64,000 nucleotides of DNA from Haloferula helveola (GTDB lineage Bacteria > Verrucomicrobiota > Verrucomicrobiia > Verrucomicrobiales > Akkermansiaceae), in the NCBI RefSeq assembly GCF_037076345.1, contig NZ_AP024702.1, forward strand, positions 5,022,001-5,086,000. Direction: 5' to 3'. The notes under the pieces are model-generated. The model saw only the letters and a list, made by a program, of their open reading frames with translations, was not told the origin of the DNA and did no database searches. The translations under genes were made by a program, and so were the position numbers. Numbering within the stretch: position 1 is the first letter of the stretch; every line of letters starts with the position of its first letter. Positions 53,496 through 62,139 of the stretch are shown in pieces.

Positions 53496-54080
53496 TTACT
53501 CGGACTCCGGCTTCTCCGGCTCCGGCTTCTCGGGTGCCTCTTCGGGCGTCTTGTCCGGCTTCGGCTCGCCCGCTGGCACGAATTTCAGCACCGTGCCGTT
53601 GATGCAGTAGCGCTTGTCGGTCGGAGTGTCGAATCCCTCGCCGGTGAAGACGTGGCCGAGGTGCCCGTCGCAGATCGCGCAGCGGACTTCCGTGCGGGGA
53701 TAGCCGAGATGGTAGTCGACCGAAGTCTTCACGTTCTTCGCTTTCGAGGGATCGTAGAACGAAGGCCACCCGCAGCCGGAGTCGAATTTCTCGTTGGAGG
53801 AGAACAGTTCGGCGTCGCAACCGGCGCAGTAGTAGGTGCCGGCGCCCTGCTTCTTGAACTCGTGATAAACCTGGCCGTTGGCGCGCTCGGTGCCCGCCTG
53901 GCGCAGGATCTCATACTGCTCGGGCGTCAGCTCTTTGCGCCACTCCTCATCGGTCTTCTCGATCTTGGCGGCGGGTTGTTCGGGGGCTTTGTCGGAGGTT
54001 TCCATGACTTTTCGGGAAGACTCGTCCGCGCAGGCGGCAAGGGAAAGGGCGAGAATGGCTGAGATGGCGGCAGACTTCAT
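53496..54080 (-). CDS. msrB: Peptide-methionine (R)-S-oxide reductase MsrB, lipoprotein form
   Basis: 194 aa. Lipoprotein signal ending LSLAAC, so the enzyme is predicted in the periplasm or outer membrane. The MsrB domain is at about 45-165: zinc cysteines YYCAGC and RCAICDG, substrate loop SGCGWPSFYDPS, GHVFTGEGF, and the catalytic Cys in RYCINGTVLKF. It reduces methionine-R-sulfoxide in oxidised envelope proteins. The C-terminus is an unusual low-complexity Pro/Glu/Lys tail of about 25 residues (EEAPEKPEPEKPESE). It is convergent with the isomerase gene, 7 bp apart. Confidence 0.93.
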   Translation of the reverse strand: MKSAAISAILALSLAACADESSRKVMETSDKAPEQPAAKIEKTDEEWRKELTPEQYEILRQAGTERANGQVYHEFKKQGAGTYYCAGCDAELFSSNEKFDSGCGWPSFYDPSKAKNVKTSVDYHLGYPRTEVRCAICDGHLGHVFTGEGFDTPTDKRYCINGTVLKFVPAGEPKPDKTPEEAPEKPEPEKPESE

Positions 54081-54176
54081 GGCAACACGTTAGGCTCGTC
54101 CATAGGAGACGCAAGGACGTCGGGCATTCCATCAAATCGTCTTGGCAGCGGGCACGACACCTGCGAATGCGGGGCC

Positions 54177-54527
54177 ATGGTTGATTCGATCCGCGAGCTG
54201 ACCCAGCGAATCCGGAGCTTTTCCGCGGCTCGTGACTGGGATGCCTATCACAACCCGAAGGACATGGCGGTGGCGATCGCCGCCGAGGCCGGGGAGCTCA
54301 TGCAACACTTCGTCTGGCAGCAGCCGGAGCAGATCGAGGAACGGGCCAAGTCGCATCGGGACGAGATCGCCTCGGAGATCGCGGACGTCGGGATCCTTCT
54401 TTTCGAAATGGCGGACCGGATGGGCATGGATCTCGGTGAGGTGATGGCGGCCAAGATCGCGCGCAACGAAGAGCGCTATCCCGTCGAGAAGTCCCGCGGC
54501 AACAACCGCAAATACAACGAGCTCTGA
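54177..54527 (+). CDS. MazG-like nucleotide pyrophosphohydrolase
   Basis: 116 aa, all-alpha NTP pyrophosphatase. The acidic metal-binding motifs are EAGELMQHFVW (residues near 37-40) and EIASEIADVGILL (near 64-72); the ending NEERYPVEKSRG contains the conserved Lys/Arg segment. These small enzymes hydrolyse non-canonical or excess dNTPs to monophosphates as house-cleaning in the cytoplasm. Closest in layout to the RS21-C6/iMazG group. A bidirectional-looking terminator follows at 54565. Confidence 0.88.
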   Translation: MVDSIRELTQRIRSFSAARDWDAYHNPKDMAVAIAAEAGELMQHFVWQQPEQIEERAKSHRDEIASEIADVGILLFEMADRMGMDLGEVMAAKIARNEERYPVEKSRGNNRKYNEL

Positions 54528-54832
54528 GCACGAGCGGTCGTCCGGCTCGGCGCCATCCGTACAAAGAAAGACGCGAGTCGGATTCCCCCCGGATTCACAA
54601 CTCGCGTCCTTTCTGAGCCCTTACTGAAAACTGCCAGCGCCGATCAACAACCTCCCCCCGGAGTCTATCAATCGGTTTGAGCTGAAAGTTTCCAGCGGAC
54701 CGGTGCCGAAGCACGTTCGCAATTTGTGCAACTTCTTCGGAAAAGCAAAGCATAAACTTAGGTTAGCTTTGAAAAAACTTAAGAAATCCAGTAAAACCTG
54801 CGGTTTCCGGGCTGAAATCGCCGGTAGCACGA
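54528..54832. other. Non-coding 305-bp interval
   Basis: No protein gene is supported. It contains the hairpin at 54565-54616. Further on is a markedly AT-rich stretch at 54735-54800 with TTAGGTTAGCTTTGAAAAAA and repeated AAACTTA/AAACTTAAG words, unlike the GC-rich surroundings. The stretch could be a promoter or a decayed repeat; nothing more specific can be said. Confidence 0.5.
54565..54616 (+). terminator. Long hairpin after the MazG-like gene
   Basis: Outer AGAAAG/CTTTCT and inner ACGCGAGT/ACTCGCGT stems, one unpaired base, and a central GGATTC-rich loop. It lies 37 bp past the stop. T-rich ends on both strands suggest it can stop transcription from either side. Confidence 0.7.
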
Positions 54833-55735
54833 TCAGGGGACAGTGAATCGGACGCCCAGACCGTGGCCTTTCCAGAACTCTACGAGCCCTCTTTCCAGCT
54901 GCGGGGCTTCGTTGGGGAGCTCCTCGAACGACTCTGGGGGGGCGGGTGGCTGGCGCTTGAGGGCGATCTTGAGGTCGTCGAATCGCTCGCCGTGGAGATG
55001 GTAGTGGAAAAGCAGCAGGCCGGTGGCGTAACCCCGATAGCGGTCCTCGGGCTGCAGGCGCAGCATTTTCGTCGACCAGTCCCGGGAACCGAGCCCTGCC
55101 ACTTCCCGGATCGCGAGGAGCTCGGTGGCGCCGCCATCGGGTGCGAGACGTTTCTTCAGCAAAAGCCGGATCTCCCGCTCGATATCGGTGAACTGGAACC
55201 GGCCGGCCCCGCGGTGGGCGGCGGCGAAGTACTCGCAGGCTCCCTCCGAAAACCACTGGGGCATCCGGCCTTGGGAGCCATGCATGCACAGGTGGACGAT
55301 TTCGTGGACCACCAGATCCTCGTCGGTCAGTGGCCCGAGCCGGCTCCCGGGGATCTTCTGGAACAGATGGACGGCGTTAAGCGCGACCTCGCGGCGTTTC
55401 CACAGGTAACAGCCGGCGGTCTCGGCCATGGCCCCGGCGGCGGCGTAGCTCTCGACCGTGCCATAGATTCGGAGGACCGGGCGGTCATTTTCGGGCGGGG
55501 CGTAGAAGGGCAGGGGGTGATCCCTTACGGCCTGAGCCGTCGTGTCGGCGACCTGGGCGAGGCGCTGCAGCCGGTCCGGGGCGACCTGGATCTCCGACTC
55601 GATCCGGAAAACCCGCGTGTTCCATGTCCGCTCCGAGCCCGGAACTGGCTCACATACCGGTGGCTGGGGACGGATCGAAGGCGGCGCGGCCGAAACCGCA
55701 CCAAAGCCGAACACCGCGATCCACAGCCAGCGCAT
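54833..55735 (-). CDS. Putative secreted zinc metallopeptidase (HEIVH motif)
   Basis: 300 aa with signal peptide MRWLWIAVFGFGAVSA. The central VVHEIVHLCMHGSQG near residue 160 is an HExxH zinc motif, followed by PQWFSEGACEYFAA with a Glu in the position of the third ligand, as in the MA clan peptidase-like (DUF1570/peptidase MA) proteins. The rest is unrecognised. Cell-surface or periplasmic proteolysis is plausible. It is transcribed alone and divergent from gspE. Confidence 0.7.
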   Translation of the reverse strand: MRWLWIAVFGFGAVSAAPPSIRPQPPVCEPVPGSERTWNTRVFRIESEIQVAPDRLQRLAQVADTTAQAVRDHPLPFYAPPENDRPVLRIYGTVESYAAAGAMAETAGCYLWKRREVALNAVHLFQKIPGSRLGPLTDEDLVVHEIVHLCMHGSQGRMPQWFSEGACEYFAAAHRGAGRFQFTDIEREIRLLLKKRLAPDGGATELLAIREVAGLGSRDWSTKMLRLQPEDRYRGYATGLLLFHYHLHGERFDDLKIALKRQPPAPPESFEELPNEAPQLERGLVEFWKGHGLGVRFTVP

Positions 55736-55844
55736 GGCGAAACCCTAGCCGGAGACCGGCGGCAGGCAATGACGCGGAAGCCGGTGATTTTTCAGCGACA
55801 AGGTTGCAGCTTCGGTGGTTTTACCCGACAAGACGCGCAGCCGA

Positions 55845-57554
55845 ATGACGGAACTTCTGATCGAACCCGCCCGCAAGAGCGGATGCCAGGACCTTGGAAA
55901 ACTGGAGGAGGTGCTGGAAAGCGCCTCTCAACGCCAGCGTTCGCCTATCGACGATCTCCTCGATGCCGGGGTGGTCGACGAGGAACCTTACATGCGGGAA
56001 CTCGCCGAAGAGCTCGGCATGGAGTGGCTCGAGAGCATTCCGCAGCCCGAGGCACCTCTGCCGCTTCGCGAGGCCTGCGGTCCCAGGATCGCGCTGCGCC
56101 ACCGCCTGTTGCCGGTCGAGATCACCGGGGATGAGGAGAATCCACGGCTGAAACTCGCGACCTTCGATCCCTTCAATCTCGTGGCCCGCCAAGCCGTGGC
56201 TCAGGAGATCGCGATGCCGGTCGACTGGTGCGTCGCCTCCCGTCGCCGCATTCACGAGGCGCTGCGACGCCTGTATGGTGTGGGTGCCGACACCTTCGAG
56301 CAGATCCTCGAGGGGCGGGACATGGATTTCGCCAATCTGGAGAACTCCGATGAAGCCAACGTCATCGACGAGGACGAGGACGAAGAGGCCAGCGTCGTCA
56401 AGTTCGTCAACCAGATCATCCGGGAAGCTCTCGACCAGAAGGCGACCGATATTCACGTCGAGCCGCTGGCCGACAACCTGCGGATCCGTTACCGCGTCGA
56501 CGGCCGCCTGATCGAGGTCACCGTGCCGGAGAACATCAAGGCGCTCCAGAGTTCGGTGATCGCGCGTCTGAAGATCATGTCGCGCCTCGACATCGCCGAG
56601 CGACGTCTGCCCCAGGACGGCCGGATCAACCTCCAGTTCGAAGGCCAGACGATCGACGTGCGGGTTGCGACCGTGCCGACCGTCGAGGGCGAGAGCGTTT
56701 CGCTCCGTCTGCTCAACCAGCAGAAGTTCAACGTCGACCGCCTCGGCATGGAGCCGTTCGTGCGGCAGAAGATCACCAACCTGCTCGACTTGCCGAACGG
56801 CATCATCCTGATCACCGGCCCGACCGGTTCGGGTAAGTCGACGAGTCTCTATTCCTTCCTCAGCGAGATCAACCGGCCCGACCAGCGGATCGTGACCATT
56901 GAGGACCCCGTGGAAAACAAGCTGCCCGGGGTGATGCAGATCGCGGTGAAGTCGGACATCGGCCTGACCTTCGCGGCCGGCTTGCGTTCGATCCTGCGGG
57001 CCGACCCGAACACCGTGATGATCGGTGAGATCCGTGACCTCGAGACCGCGGAGATCGCGATCCGTGCGTCGCTGACCGGTCACCTCGTGTTTTCCACGCT
57101 TCACACCAACGACGCGCTCGGCGGAATCAGCCGTCTGACCGACATGGGCGTCGAGCCGTTCCTCGTCTCCGCTGCGGTACGCGCATTCCTCGCCCAGCGT
57201 CTTGTTCGGAAGCTCTGCGAAAACTGCAAGACGCCGCGTGATGTCACCGAACTCGACCGTCGCGACCTCGGCATCCCGCTCAATCTCGAAGGCCAGGCCT
57301 ACCAGGCCAACGGCTGCGATCGATGCCGCGACACCGGGTTCTCCGGCCGATTGGCGATCTACGAGGTGGTCGTTCTGAGTCACGCCATGCAGGAGCTGGT
57401 CGCCCACAGTGCCGGCGCTCCCGAGATCCGGGCGCAAGCGGTGAAGGACGGATATGTCCCAATGCGCGGCTATGGCTGGTATAAGGTGATGCAGGGCCTG
57501 ACGACGATCGAGGAAGTGATTTCGGTCACCGCGACCGACGCCGGGGGAGAGTGA
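55845..57554 (+). CDS. gspE: Type II secretion / type IV pilus assembly ATPase
   Basis: 569 aa from the ATG at 55845. N-terminal MshEN-type domain (about 15-150), then the secretion ATPase core: Walker A LITGPTGSGKST near 325, Asp box TIEDPVENKLPG near 350, Walker B DPNTVMIGEIRDLETA near 387 and His box LVFSTLHTNDALGGISRL. The zinc cysteines CENCK and GCDRCRDTG lie near 460-490. It powers pseudopilus or pilus assembly from the cytoplasmic side of the membrane. gspF follows after 17 bp. GspE and PilB cannot be separated by these motifs. Confidence 0.92.
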   Translation: MTELLIEPARKSGCQDLGKLEEVLESASQRQRSPIDDLLDAGVVDEEPYMRELAEELGMEWLESIPQPEAPLPLREACGPRIALRHRLLPVEITGDEENPRLKLATFDPFNLVARQAVAQEIAMPVDWCVASRRRIHEALRRLYGVGADTFEQILEGRDMDFANLENSDEANVIDEDEDEEASVVKFVNQIIREALDQKATDIHVEPLADNLRIRYRVDGRLIEVTVPENIKALQSSVIARLKIMSRLDIAERRLPQDGRINLQFEGQTIDVRVATVPTVEGESVSLRLLNQQKFNVDRLGMEPFVRQKITNLLDLPNGIILITGPTGSGKSTSLYSFLSEINRPDQRIVTIEDPVENKLPGVMQIAVKSDIGLTFAAGLRSILRADPNTVMIGEIRDLETAEIAIRASLTGHLVFSTLHTNDALGGISRLTDMGVEPFLVSAAVRAFLAQRLVRKLCENCKTPRDVTELDRRDLGIPLNLEGQAYQANGCDRCRDTGFSGRLAIYEVVVLSHAMQELVAHSAGAPEIRAQAVKDGYVPMRGYGWYKVMQGLTTIEEVISVTATDAGGE

Positions 57555-57571
57555 GCCGTTAGATAATTGCG

Positions 57572-58852
57572 ATGCCTGCCTTTTCCTACAAAGCGCTGAG
57601 TCCCGGCGGAGCGATCCAGACCGGACAGCTCGATGCCGGCGACCGAAATGAGGCGCTTCGCTTGCTGGACCGGAAGGGTTTGCAGCCGGTGAGTCTCAAG
57701 CAGGCTGCGGCGGATGTGCCGCAGCGAGGAAAGAAGTCCGCCAAGGCGGATGCGGCGCCACGGGCGAAGGCCAGGCCGGAGATCTCAGAAGACGGAAGCG
57801 GAGGCGTGAAGCTGAAGCGGGCCGAGGTGGTTCTGTTCACCGAAGAACTCGCCGACATGCTTGCGGCGGGGCTTCAACTCGAACCTGCGTTGCGTGCCAT
57901 GGAGAACCGGCAGGAGCTCGGTTCGCTGAAGGAGGTGGCGGAGCGGATCCGGCATCTGGTGCGGGATGGTACGAACTTTTCGGTCGCGCTCAAACGCGTC
58001 AGTCCGAGCTTCGGACCGCTTTATTGTTCGCTCGCGGCGGCCGGTGAGGCGTCGGGTGCGCTCGACACGATCCTTCGTCGGCAGGCCCATTACCTGAAGA
58101 CTCTGTCGGAGCTCCAGTCGCGACTCATCCTCGCGATGATCTACCCGGCGTTCCTGATCCTCGCGGGCATCGGTGTGACGATCGTGTTCGTCACGATCCT
58201 GATTCCCCAGCTCACGCAACTCATCGAGTCGGCGCCGGGCGGGAAACTGCCGGGGCCGATCCAGCTTCTGGTCACGGTGACTGATCACTTCACCGAGTTC
58301 TGGTATGTCTATGTGATCCTGATCATCGCGGGGTCGCTGTTCTTCAAGGCTTGGAAGGACAACGAGGTGAACCGTCCGACCTGGGACCGGATCAAGCTGC
58401 AGCTGCCGTTGGTGGGGCCGGTGATCTCGAGCCGCTTTTACGTCCAGTTCCTCGAAACGATGGCGAACCTGGTGGGCAACGGCCTGACCTTGCTGCGAGC
58501 GCTCGAGTTGTCGCGCGATGCCACGCAGAACCTTTCGCTCCGGACCTCTTTGGATGAAGTGATCGAGCAGGTCGGTGACGGTCGGGCGCTGTCGAAGGCG
58601 ATGGTCCGGACCGGCAACTTTCCTGCGCTGTTGATCGACATGGTTTCGGTCGGTGAACAGACCGGCAAGATCGACCAGTCGCTGCGGCGTGCGGCCGAGC
58701 GTTACGACAAGGAACTCAACAAGGATCTGAGCCGGATCATGGCGCTGATCATGCCGACCATCCTTATCGTGATGGCACTGCTGATCGGGACGATGGCGTA
58801 TCTGATGATCAACGCGATCTTCCAGACGATCACGAACCTCAATGCGAGGTAG
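57572..58852 (+). CDS. gspF: Type II secretion / type IV pilus inner-membrane platform protein
   Basis: 426 aa. N-terminal PAFSYKALSPGGAIQTG is the usual start. Two T2SF domains follow (about 90-215 and 290-415), each with conserved FTEELADMLAAGLQLEPAL and FLETMANLVGNGLTLLRAL. Three membrane helices are at about 190-212, 240-262 and 385-410 (FLILAGIGVTIVFVTILIP and LIVMALLIGTMAYLMI). It forms the membrane platform rotated or driven by GspE. An Ala/Lys-rich insert at about 40-75 is not conserved. The stop codon is immediately followed by a REPIN-like repeat. Confidence 0.92.
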   Translation: MPAFSYKALSPGGAIQTGQLDAGDRNEALRLLDRKGLQPVSLKQAAADVPQRGKKSAKADAAPRAKARPEISEDGSGGVKLKRAEVVLFTEELADMLAAGLQLEPALRAMENRQELGSLKEVAERIRHLVRDGTNFSVALKRVSPSFGPLYCSLAAAGEASGALDTILRRQAHYLKTLSELQSRLILAMIYPAFLILAGIGVTIVFVTILIPQLTQLIESAPGGKLPGPIQLLVTVTDHFTEFWYVYVILIIAGSLFFKAWKDNEVNRPTWDRIKLQLPLVGPVISSRFYVQFLETMANLVGNGLTLLRALELSRDATQNLSLRTSLDEVIEQVGDGRALSKAMVRTGNFPALLIDMVSVGEQTGKIDQSLRRAAERYDKELNKDLSRIMALIMPTILIVMALLIGTMAYLMINAIFQTITNLNAR

Positions 58853-58963
58853 GTCGGAGTGGCGCTTTGCAAGCGCCATGAGTGGGCGCGGCGACCTCTA
58901 GGTCGCGCAGGCGGCTGAAGCCGCCATCCCATGGATATGGCGCTTGCAAAGCGCCACTCCTAC
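58853..58963. repeat. REPIN-like element with four hairpins between convergent genes
   Basis: 27-bp ends (58853-58879 and 58937-58963) are inverted copies with one mismatch, and each end is itself a GGCGCTT/AAGCGCC hairpin. Between them lie GCGACC-TCTA-GGTCGC (58891-58906) and GGCGGCT-GA-AGCCGCC (58910-58925). It begins at the base after the gspF stop, and its far end supplies the stop codon of the heme protein gene. Confidence 0.88.
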
Positions 58964-61900
58964 TTCTGGCTCGCAAGGAATTCGACGAGGTCGCGGATGT
59001 CGGCCGGAGGAAGAATCAGTCCCATCGGCGGCATGCTGGACGGCGTCGGATAACCTTCGGCGATTGCAGCCTGCGGATTGAGCAAGGACTCGAGAAGATA
59101 CTCGCGTTCCTTCGTGCCGGCCTTGTCGAGCGGAGGGCCGACTTCGGAGCCATCCGGACCGATCCGGTGGCACGCGGTGCAGTTCGCCGCGAGGCTGGTG
59201 TTGAAAATCTCGGCTCCCCGGTCGGCGTCGCCGCCGTGAAGAAGATGGGCGGACGTCTTCGCGAGGTTGGCCTCCAGCGCGGTGGACTCCACGTTCGAGG
59301 CCTTTGCCGCTTCAATGATCTCAAGCAGCAAGCCGGTGTTCGCCGAGCCGTCAATGGCGGATGCCACAAGCGCCTCAATCAGTGGACGGGCCTTTGGTGA
59401 CTTGAGCTTTCCGAGAAGACGGATGGCGTTCTGGGTCTCGGCGAGCTCTTCGGAAGGAAGAGCAACATTACGGATGTAGCTCAACACAATCTCCGGTTGT
59501 TCGCCCGCGATTCCGGAGGCCGCGCCGCTGCGAACCGTCGGGTCGTTCGACTTCATCATCACGATGGCGGTTTGCTTTCTCAAGTCGTCGCCGGTGAGTG
59601 AGGCAAAAGCGAGTAGTCGGGTGCCGGCGTCGACCTTCGGATCGGCCGCACGCTTGGCAAGTTGGTCCGGTGTGAGTTTCTCCCCGACCCGGGCGATCGC
59701 TTCCGAGGCCGACTTTTTGAGGTCCTTGCCGCCGTCGATTCCGGCGAGGATCACGCCAAGCGCGACGCGCAGGTTCGATGGAAGATCAGACGCGGGGAGA
59801 TCGACGCGCCGGCCATCGACCGGGTCGAGCGTCAGAGCTGAATCGGCGGAGGATAGTACATCGAGAGCATGCGAACGTAGGGACTCCGGTGCCGAGTTGA
59901 GCGCACCGAAGATCGCGAGACGCCGCAGCGCCTGGGGTGTGCCAAGGTGGCGGTTGGCTCCGATGGAGCGACGGATCGCCGCCTCGGGAAGATCCGGACG
60001 GGATTCGATGAGCAGCGAAACGGACTCGAGACCGGTCGGAGTCGCCGGGGTGTCGTAGGGGGCGATGCTTGCCTCGGTGGCGATCGACGGATCCTTGTCG
60101 CCGAGGTAGCCGGCCAGAACCGCTTCGCGTTCGAGAACTTCCGGATCACGCATGCGTTCTTCCGAGCTGACTGTCGCCGGGCGGACCCGGAAGTGCGTGT
60201 CGATGGCGCGATGCAGCGCGATGGCCGCTGCCCTGCGCACGGCAGGTGAGGGATGCTGATGAAGGGTGAGGTCGGCCGGGGTCCCGGCCATCGCCAACGC
60301 CATGGTGGCCGAGTGTCGCAGATTGGCGTCGCTGTCGGCGTTCGCGGCGATCAACTCGATCACTTGGGGCAGCAGATCGCGACGTCCGGTCTTGGCCACC
60401 GCCATGCAGGCATGAAAACGAACGCGCGCGGAGGAGTCGGCGAGCAGGGGGGCAAGCACGGCATCCTTGGTTGCCGTCTCCGCGACCCACTTCGCCGCTT
60501 GTGCACGGACCTCAGGGACTTCGGATTTCGCCAATTCGCCGAACACGTCCGCGTCGAACTTCCCAAGCTGGCTCAGTCCCCAAAGTCCGTGGACGACGGA
60601 GAGGGTTTGGCCGGACCGGGCCGCCTGTGTCAGCACATCGGCTTCCTTGCGGCGGGCGAGTTCCCATTGGGCGTCGAGCCGGACGCGTTGGTCGGCGTGA
60701 CCGAGTCGTTTGAGGAGTTCAGGCGCAGCCACTTTCCCCGGCCCCGCGGCGAGATAGCCCGCGACCTCTTTTCGGATCGGACTGCCCGCTTCCTTCGGAT
60801 CATCGATGCGCCAGACCGCACCCTTATCGTTGAGGGGGTAGCCACCGGCCCAATCGACGACATAGAGCGCGCCATCCGGGCCGAAACTGCAACCGACGAA
60901 CGCATCGCCCTCGGCCAGCACGCTGTCGCTCGCAAGGCGGAAACCGGCACCTTCCGGAACCAGCTCCATTGCCATGATCCGTCCCTTTGGAAACTGGGTT
61001 AGGAAAAAGCGGTTCCGGTATTTCGGCGAGAGAGCGGTGCCGGGGTTGAAGGCGAAGCCGGCGGGGCCGTCGACATAGTTCTGCAGGGCGGGCAGCCAGG
61101 TGGCGGGGCGGTTGTCTCCGTCGGGGAAGCTGATCCGTTCCGCCATCCACGGATTGTAGTCCTTTCCGCGATACTGGTAGTTGACGCGCCAGCCGGTATC
61201 GGAGCCCTCGGGGATGAAAACGAGGCGCTCCTTCTCTCCTTTCTGGTCCGAGTCGTTGTCGACACCGAACAGGTTGCCGTAGTCGTCGAATGCGATCTCC
61301 TGCACGTTGCGCAGTCCGTGGGCGAAGACCTCGAAGCCGGACCCGTCGGGATAGCAGCGGAGCAGCGCACCTTGTTCGGGATAGAAGAAGCGCGTGCCCT
61401 CCTTCGAAACGACATTCAGCGCCTTGTCGCCGATGGTCCAGTAAAGGCGGCCGTCGGGACCCGGCGTGAGACCGTGCATGTCGTGCCCTGCGTAGTTGAT
61501 GTGGAGGCCGAAGCCGTGGGCGATCGACTCGCGCTGGTCGGCCTTCCCGTCGCCGTCCGTATCGCGGAGTTTCCAGACGTCCGGCGCCACGGTTGCGTAG
61601 ACGTCCCCGTTCCAGGCCAGCACTCCGGCGGCGATGCCGGTCACTTCGGTGTCGAAGCCATCCGCGAACACGTTCGAGGTCTCGTAAACGCCGTCGCCAT
61701 CCTTGTCGGTGAGCCGATGGATACGCTCGCTGAATGCGGTGAGGTCCTTCGAATCGATCCTGCCGTCCCGATTGTGGTCCTTGAGCGAGCCATGCTTCTT
61801 GAACCGCTCGCTGGTGATCTTCTCGCGGAAGAGCGCAAGCTTGTCGTCGATGCTCTCAAGTCCGAGGTCGTCCTCTCGGAAAAAGCCGACCTCGCGGATG

Positions 61901-62106
61901 TCGAGGTCCGCCACCTTGCGCCGGGAGGTTTCGGTGACATAGACGGTGCCGTCGGCATCGACACTTACCGATACCGGATTCTTGAGGGCCGGCTGCGAGG
62001 CGATCTGGGTCCGGACCAGCCCGTCTGCGCAGGGTTTCGTGACCGGGGCGGCTGGCGCGAAGGGAGCGAGCGCGGTGGCGATCGCGAGGGTTTGAATGAA
62101 CTTCAC
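58960..62106 (-). CDS. PVC-type heme-binding dehydrogenase-like protein
   Basis: 1048 aa. The start appears to be GTG at 62106, followed by a signal peptide (FIQTLAIATALAPFAPAAP). An N-terminal six-bladed propeller of about 420 residues resembles glucose/sorbosone dehydrogenases (GLTPGPDGRLYWTIGD, VFAHGLRNVQEIAFDDYG) and includes calcium-loop-like DHNRDGRIDSKD and DTDGDGKAD. About 400 residues of HEAT-type helical repeats follow (for example MALAMAGTPADLTL). The C-terminal cytochrome c domain has the heme motif CTACH (Cys976, Cys979, His980) and SSMPPMG as possible axial Met. It is a periplasmic oxidoreductase of unknown sugar or alcohol substrate, very common in PVC bacteria. Confidence 0.9.
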   Translation of the reverse strand: MKFIQTLAIATALAPFAPAAPVTKPCADGLVRTQIASQPALKNPVSVSVDADGTVYVTETSRRKVADLDIREVGFFREDDLGLESIDDKLALFREKITSERFKKHGSLKDHNRDGRIDSKDLTAFSERIHRLTDKDGDGVYETSNVFADGFDTEVTGIAAGVLAWNGDVYATVAPDVWKLRDTDGDGKADQRESIAHGFGLHINYAGHDMHGLTPGPDGRLYWTIGDKALNVVSKEGTRFFYPEQGALLRCYPDGSGFEVFAHGLRNVQEIAFDDYGNLFGVDNDSDQKGEKERLVFIPEGSDTGWRVNYQYRGKDYNPWMAERISFPDGDNRPATWLPALQNYVDGPAGFAFNPGTALSPKYRNRFFLTQFPKGRIMAMELVPEGAGFRLASDSVLAEGDAFVGCSFGPDGALYVVDWAGGYPLNDKGAVWRIDDPKEAGSPIRKEVAGYLAAGPGKVAAPELLKRLGHADQRVRLDAQWELARRKEADVLTQAARSGQTLSVVHGLWGLSQLGKFDADVFGELAKSEVPEVRAQAAKWVAETATKDAVLAPLLADSSARVRFHACMAVAKTGRRDLLPQVIELIAANADSDANLRHSATMALAMAGTPADLTLHQHPSPAVRRAAAIALHRAIDTHFRVRPATVSSEERMRDPEVLEREAVLAGYLGDKDPSIATEASIAPYDTPATPTGLESVSLLIESRPDLPEAAIRRSIGANRHLGTPQALRRLAIFGALNSAPESLRSHALDVLSSADSALTLDPVDGRRVDLPASDLPSNLRVALGVILAGIDGGKDLKKSASEAIARVGEKLTPDQLAKRAADPKVDAGTRLLAFASLTGDDLRKQTAIVMMKSNDPTVRSGAASGIAGEQPEIVLSYIRNVALPSEELAETQNAIRLLGKLKSPKARPLIEALVASAIDGSANTGLLLEIIEAAKASNVESTALEANLAKTSAHLLHGGDADRGAEIFNTSLAANCTACHRIGPDGSEVGPPLDKAGTKEREYLLESLLNPQAAIAEGYPTPSSMPPMGLILPPADIRDLVEFLASQK

Positions 62107-62139
62107 AGGAATCGGAACGGCGGGAGAGCCGGTTGGCTA

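Noticed and set aside
54621-55289. 222-codon minus-strand frame crossing the non-coding gap into the metalloprotein gene
   Set aside because: It overlaps the HEIVH protein in another frame and its translation has no domain; the gap contains a terminator.
55821-57437. 538-codon open frame antisense to gspE
   Set aside because: Composition of a shadow frame (His/Asp/Arg/Val) and no motif; gspE is certain.
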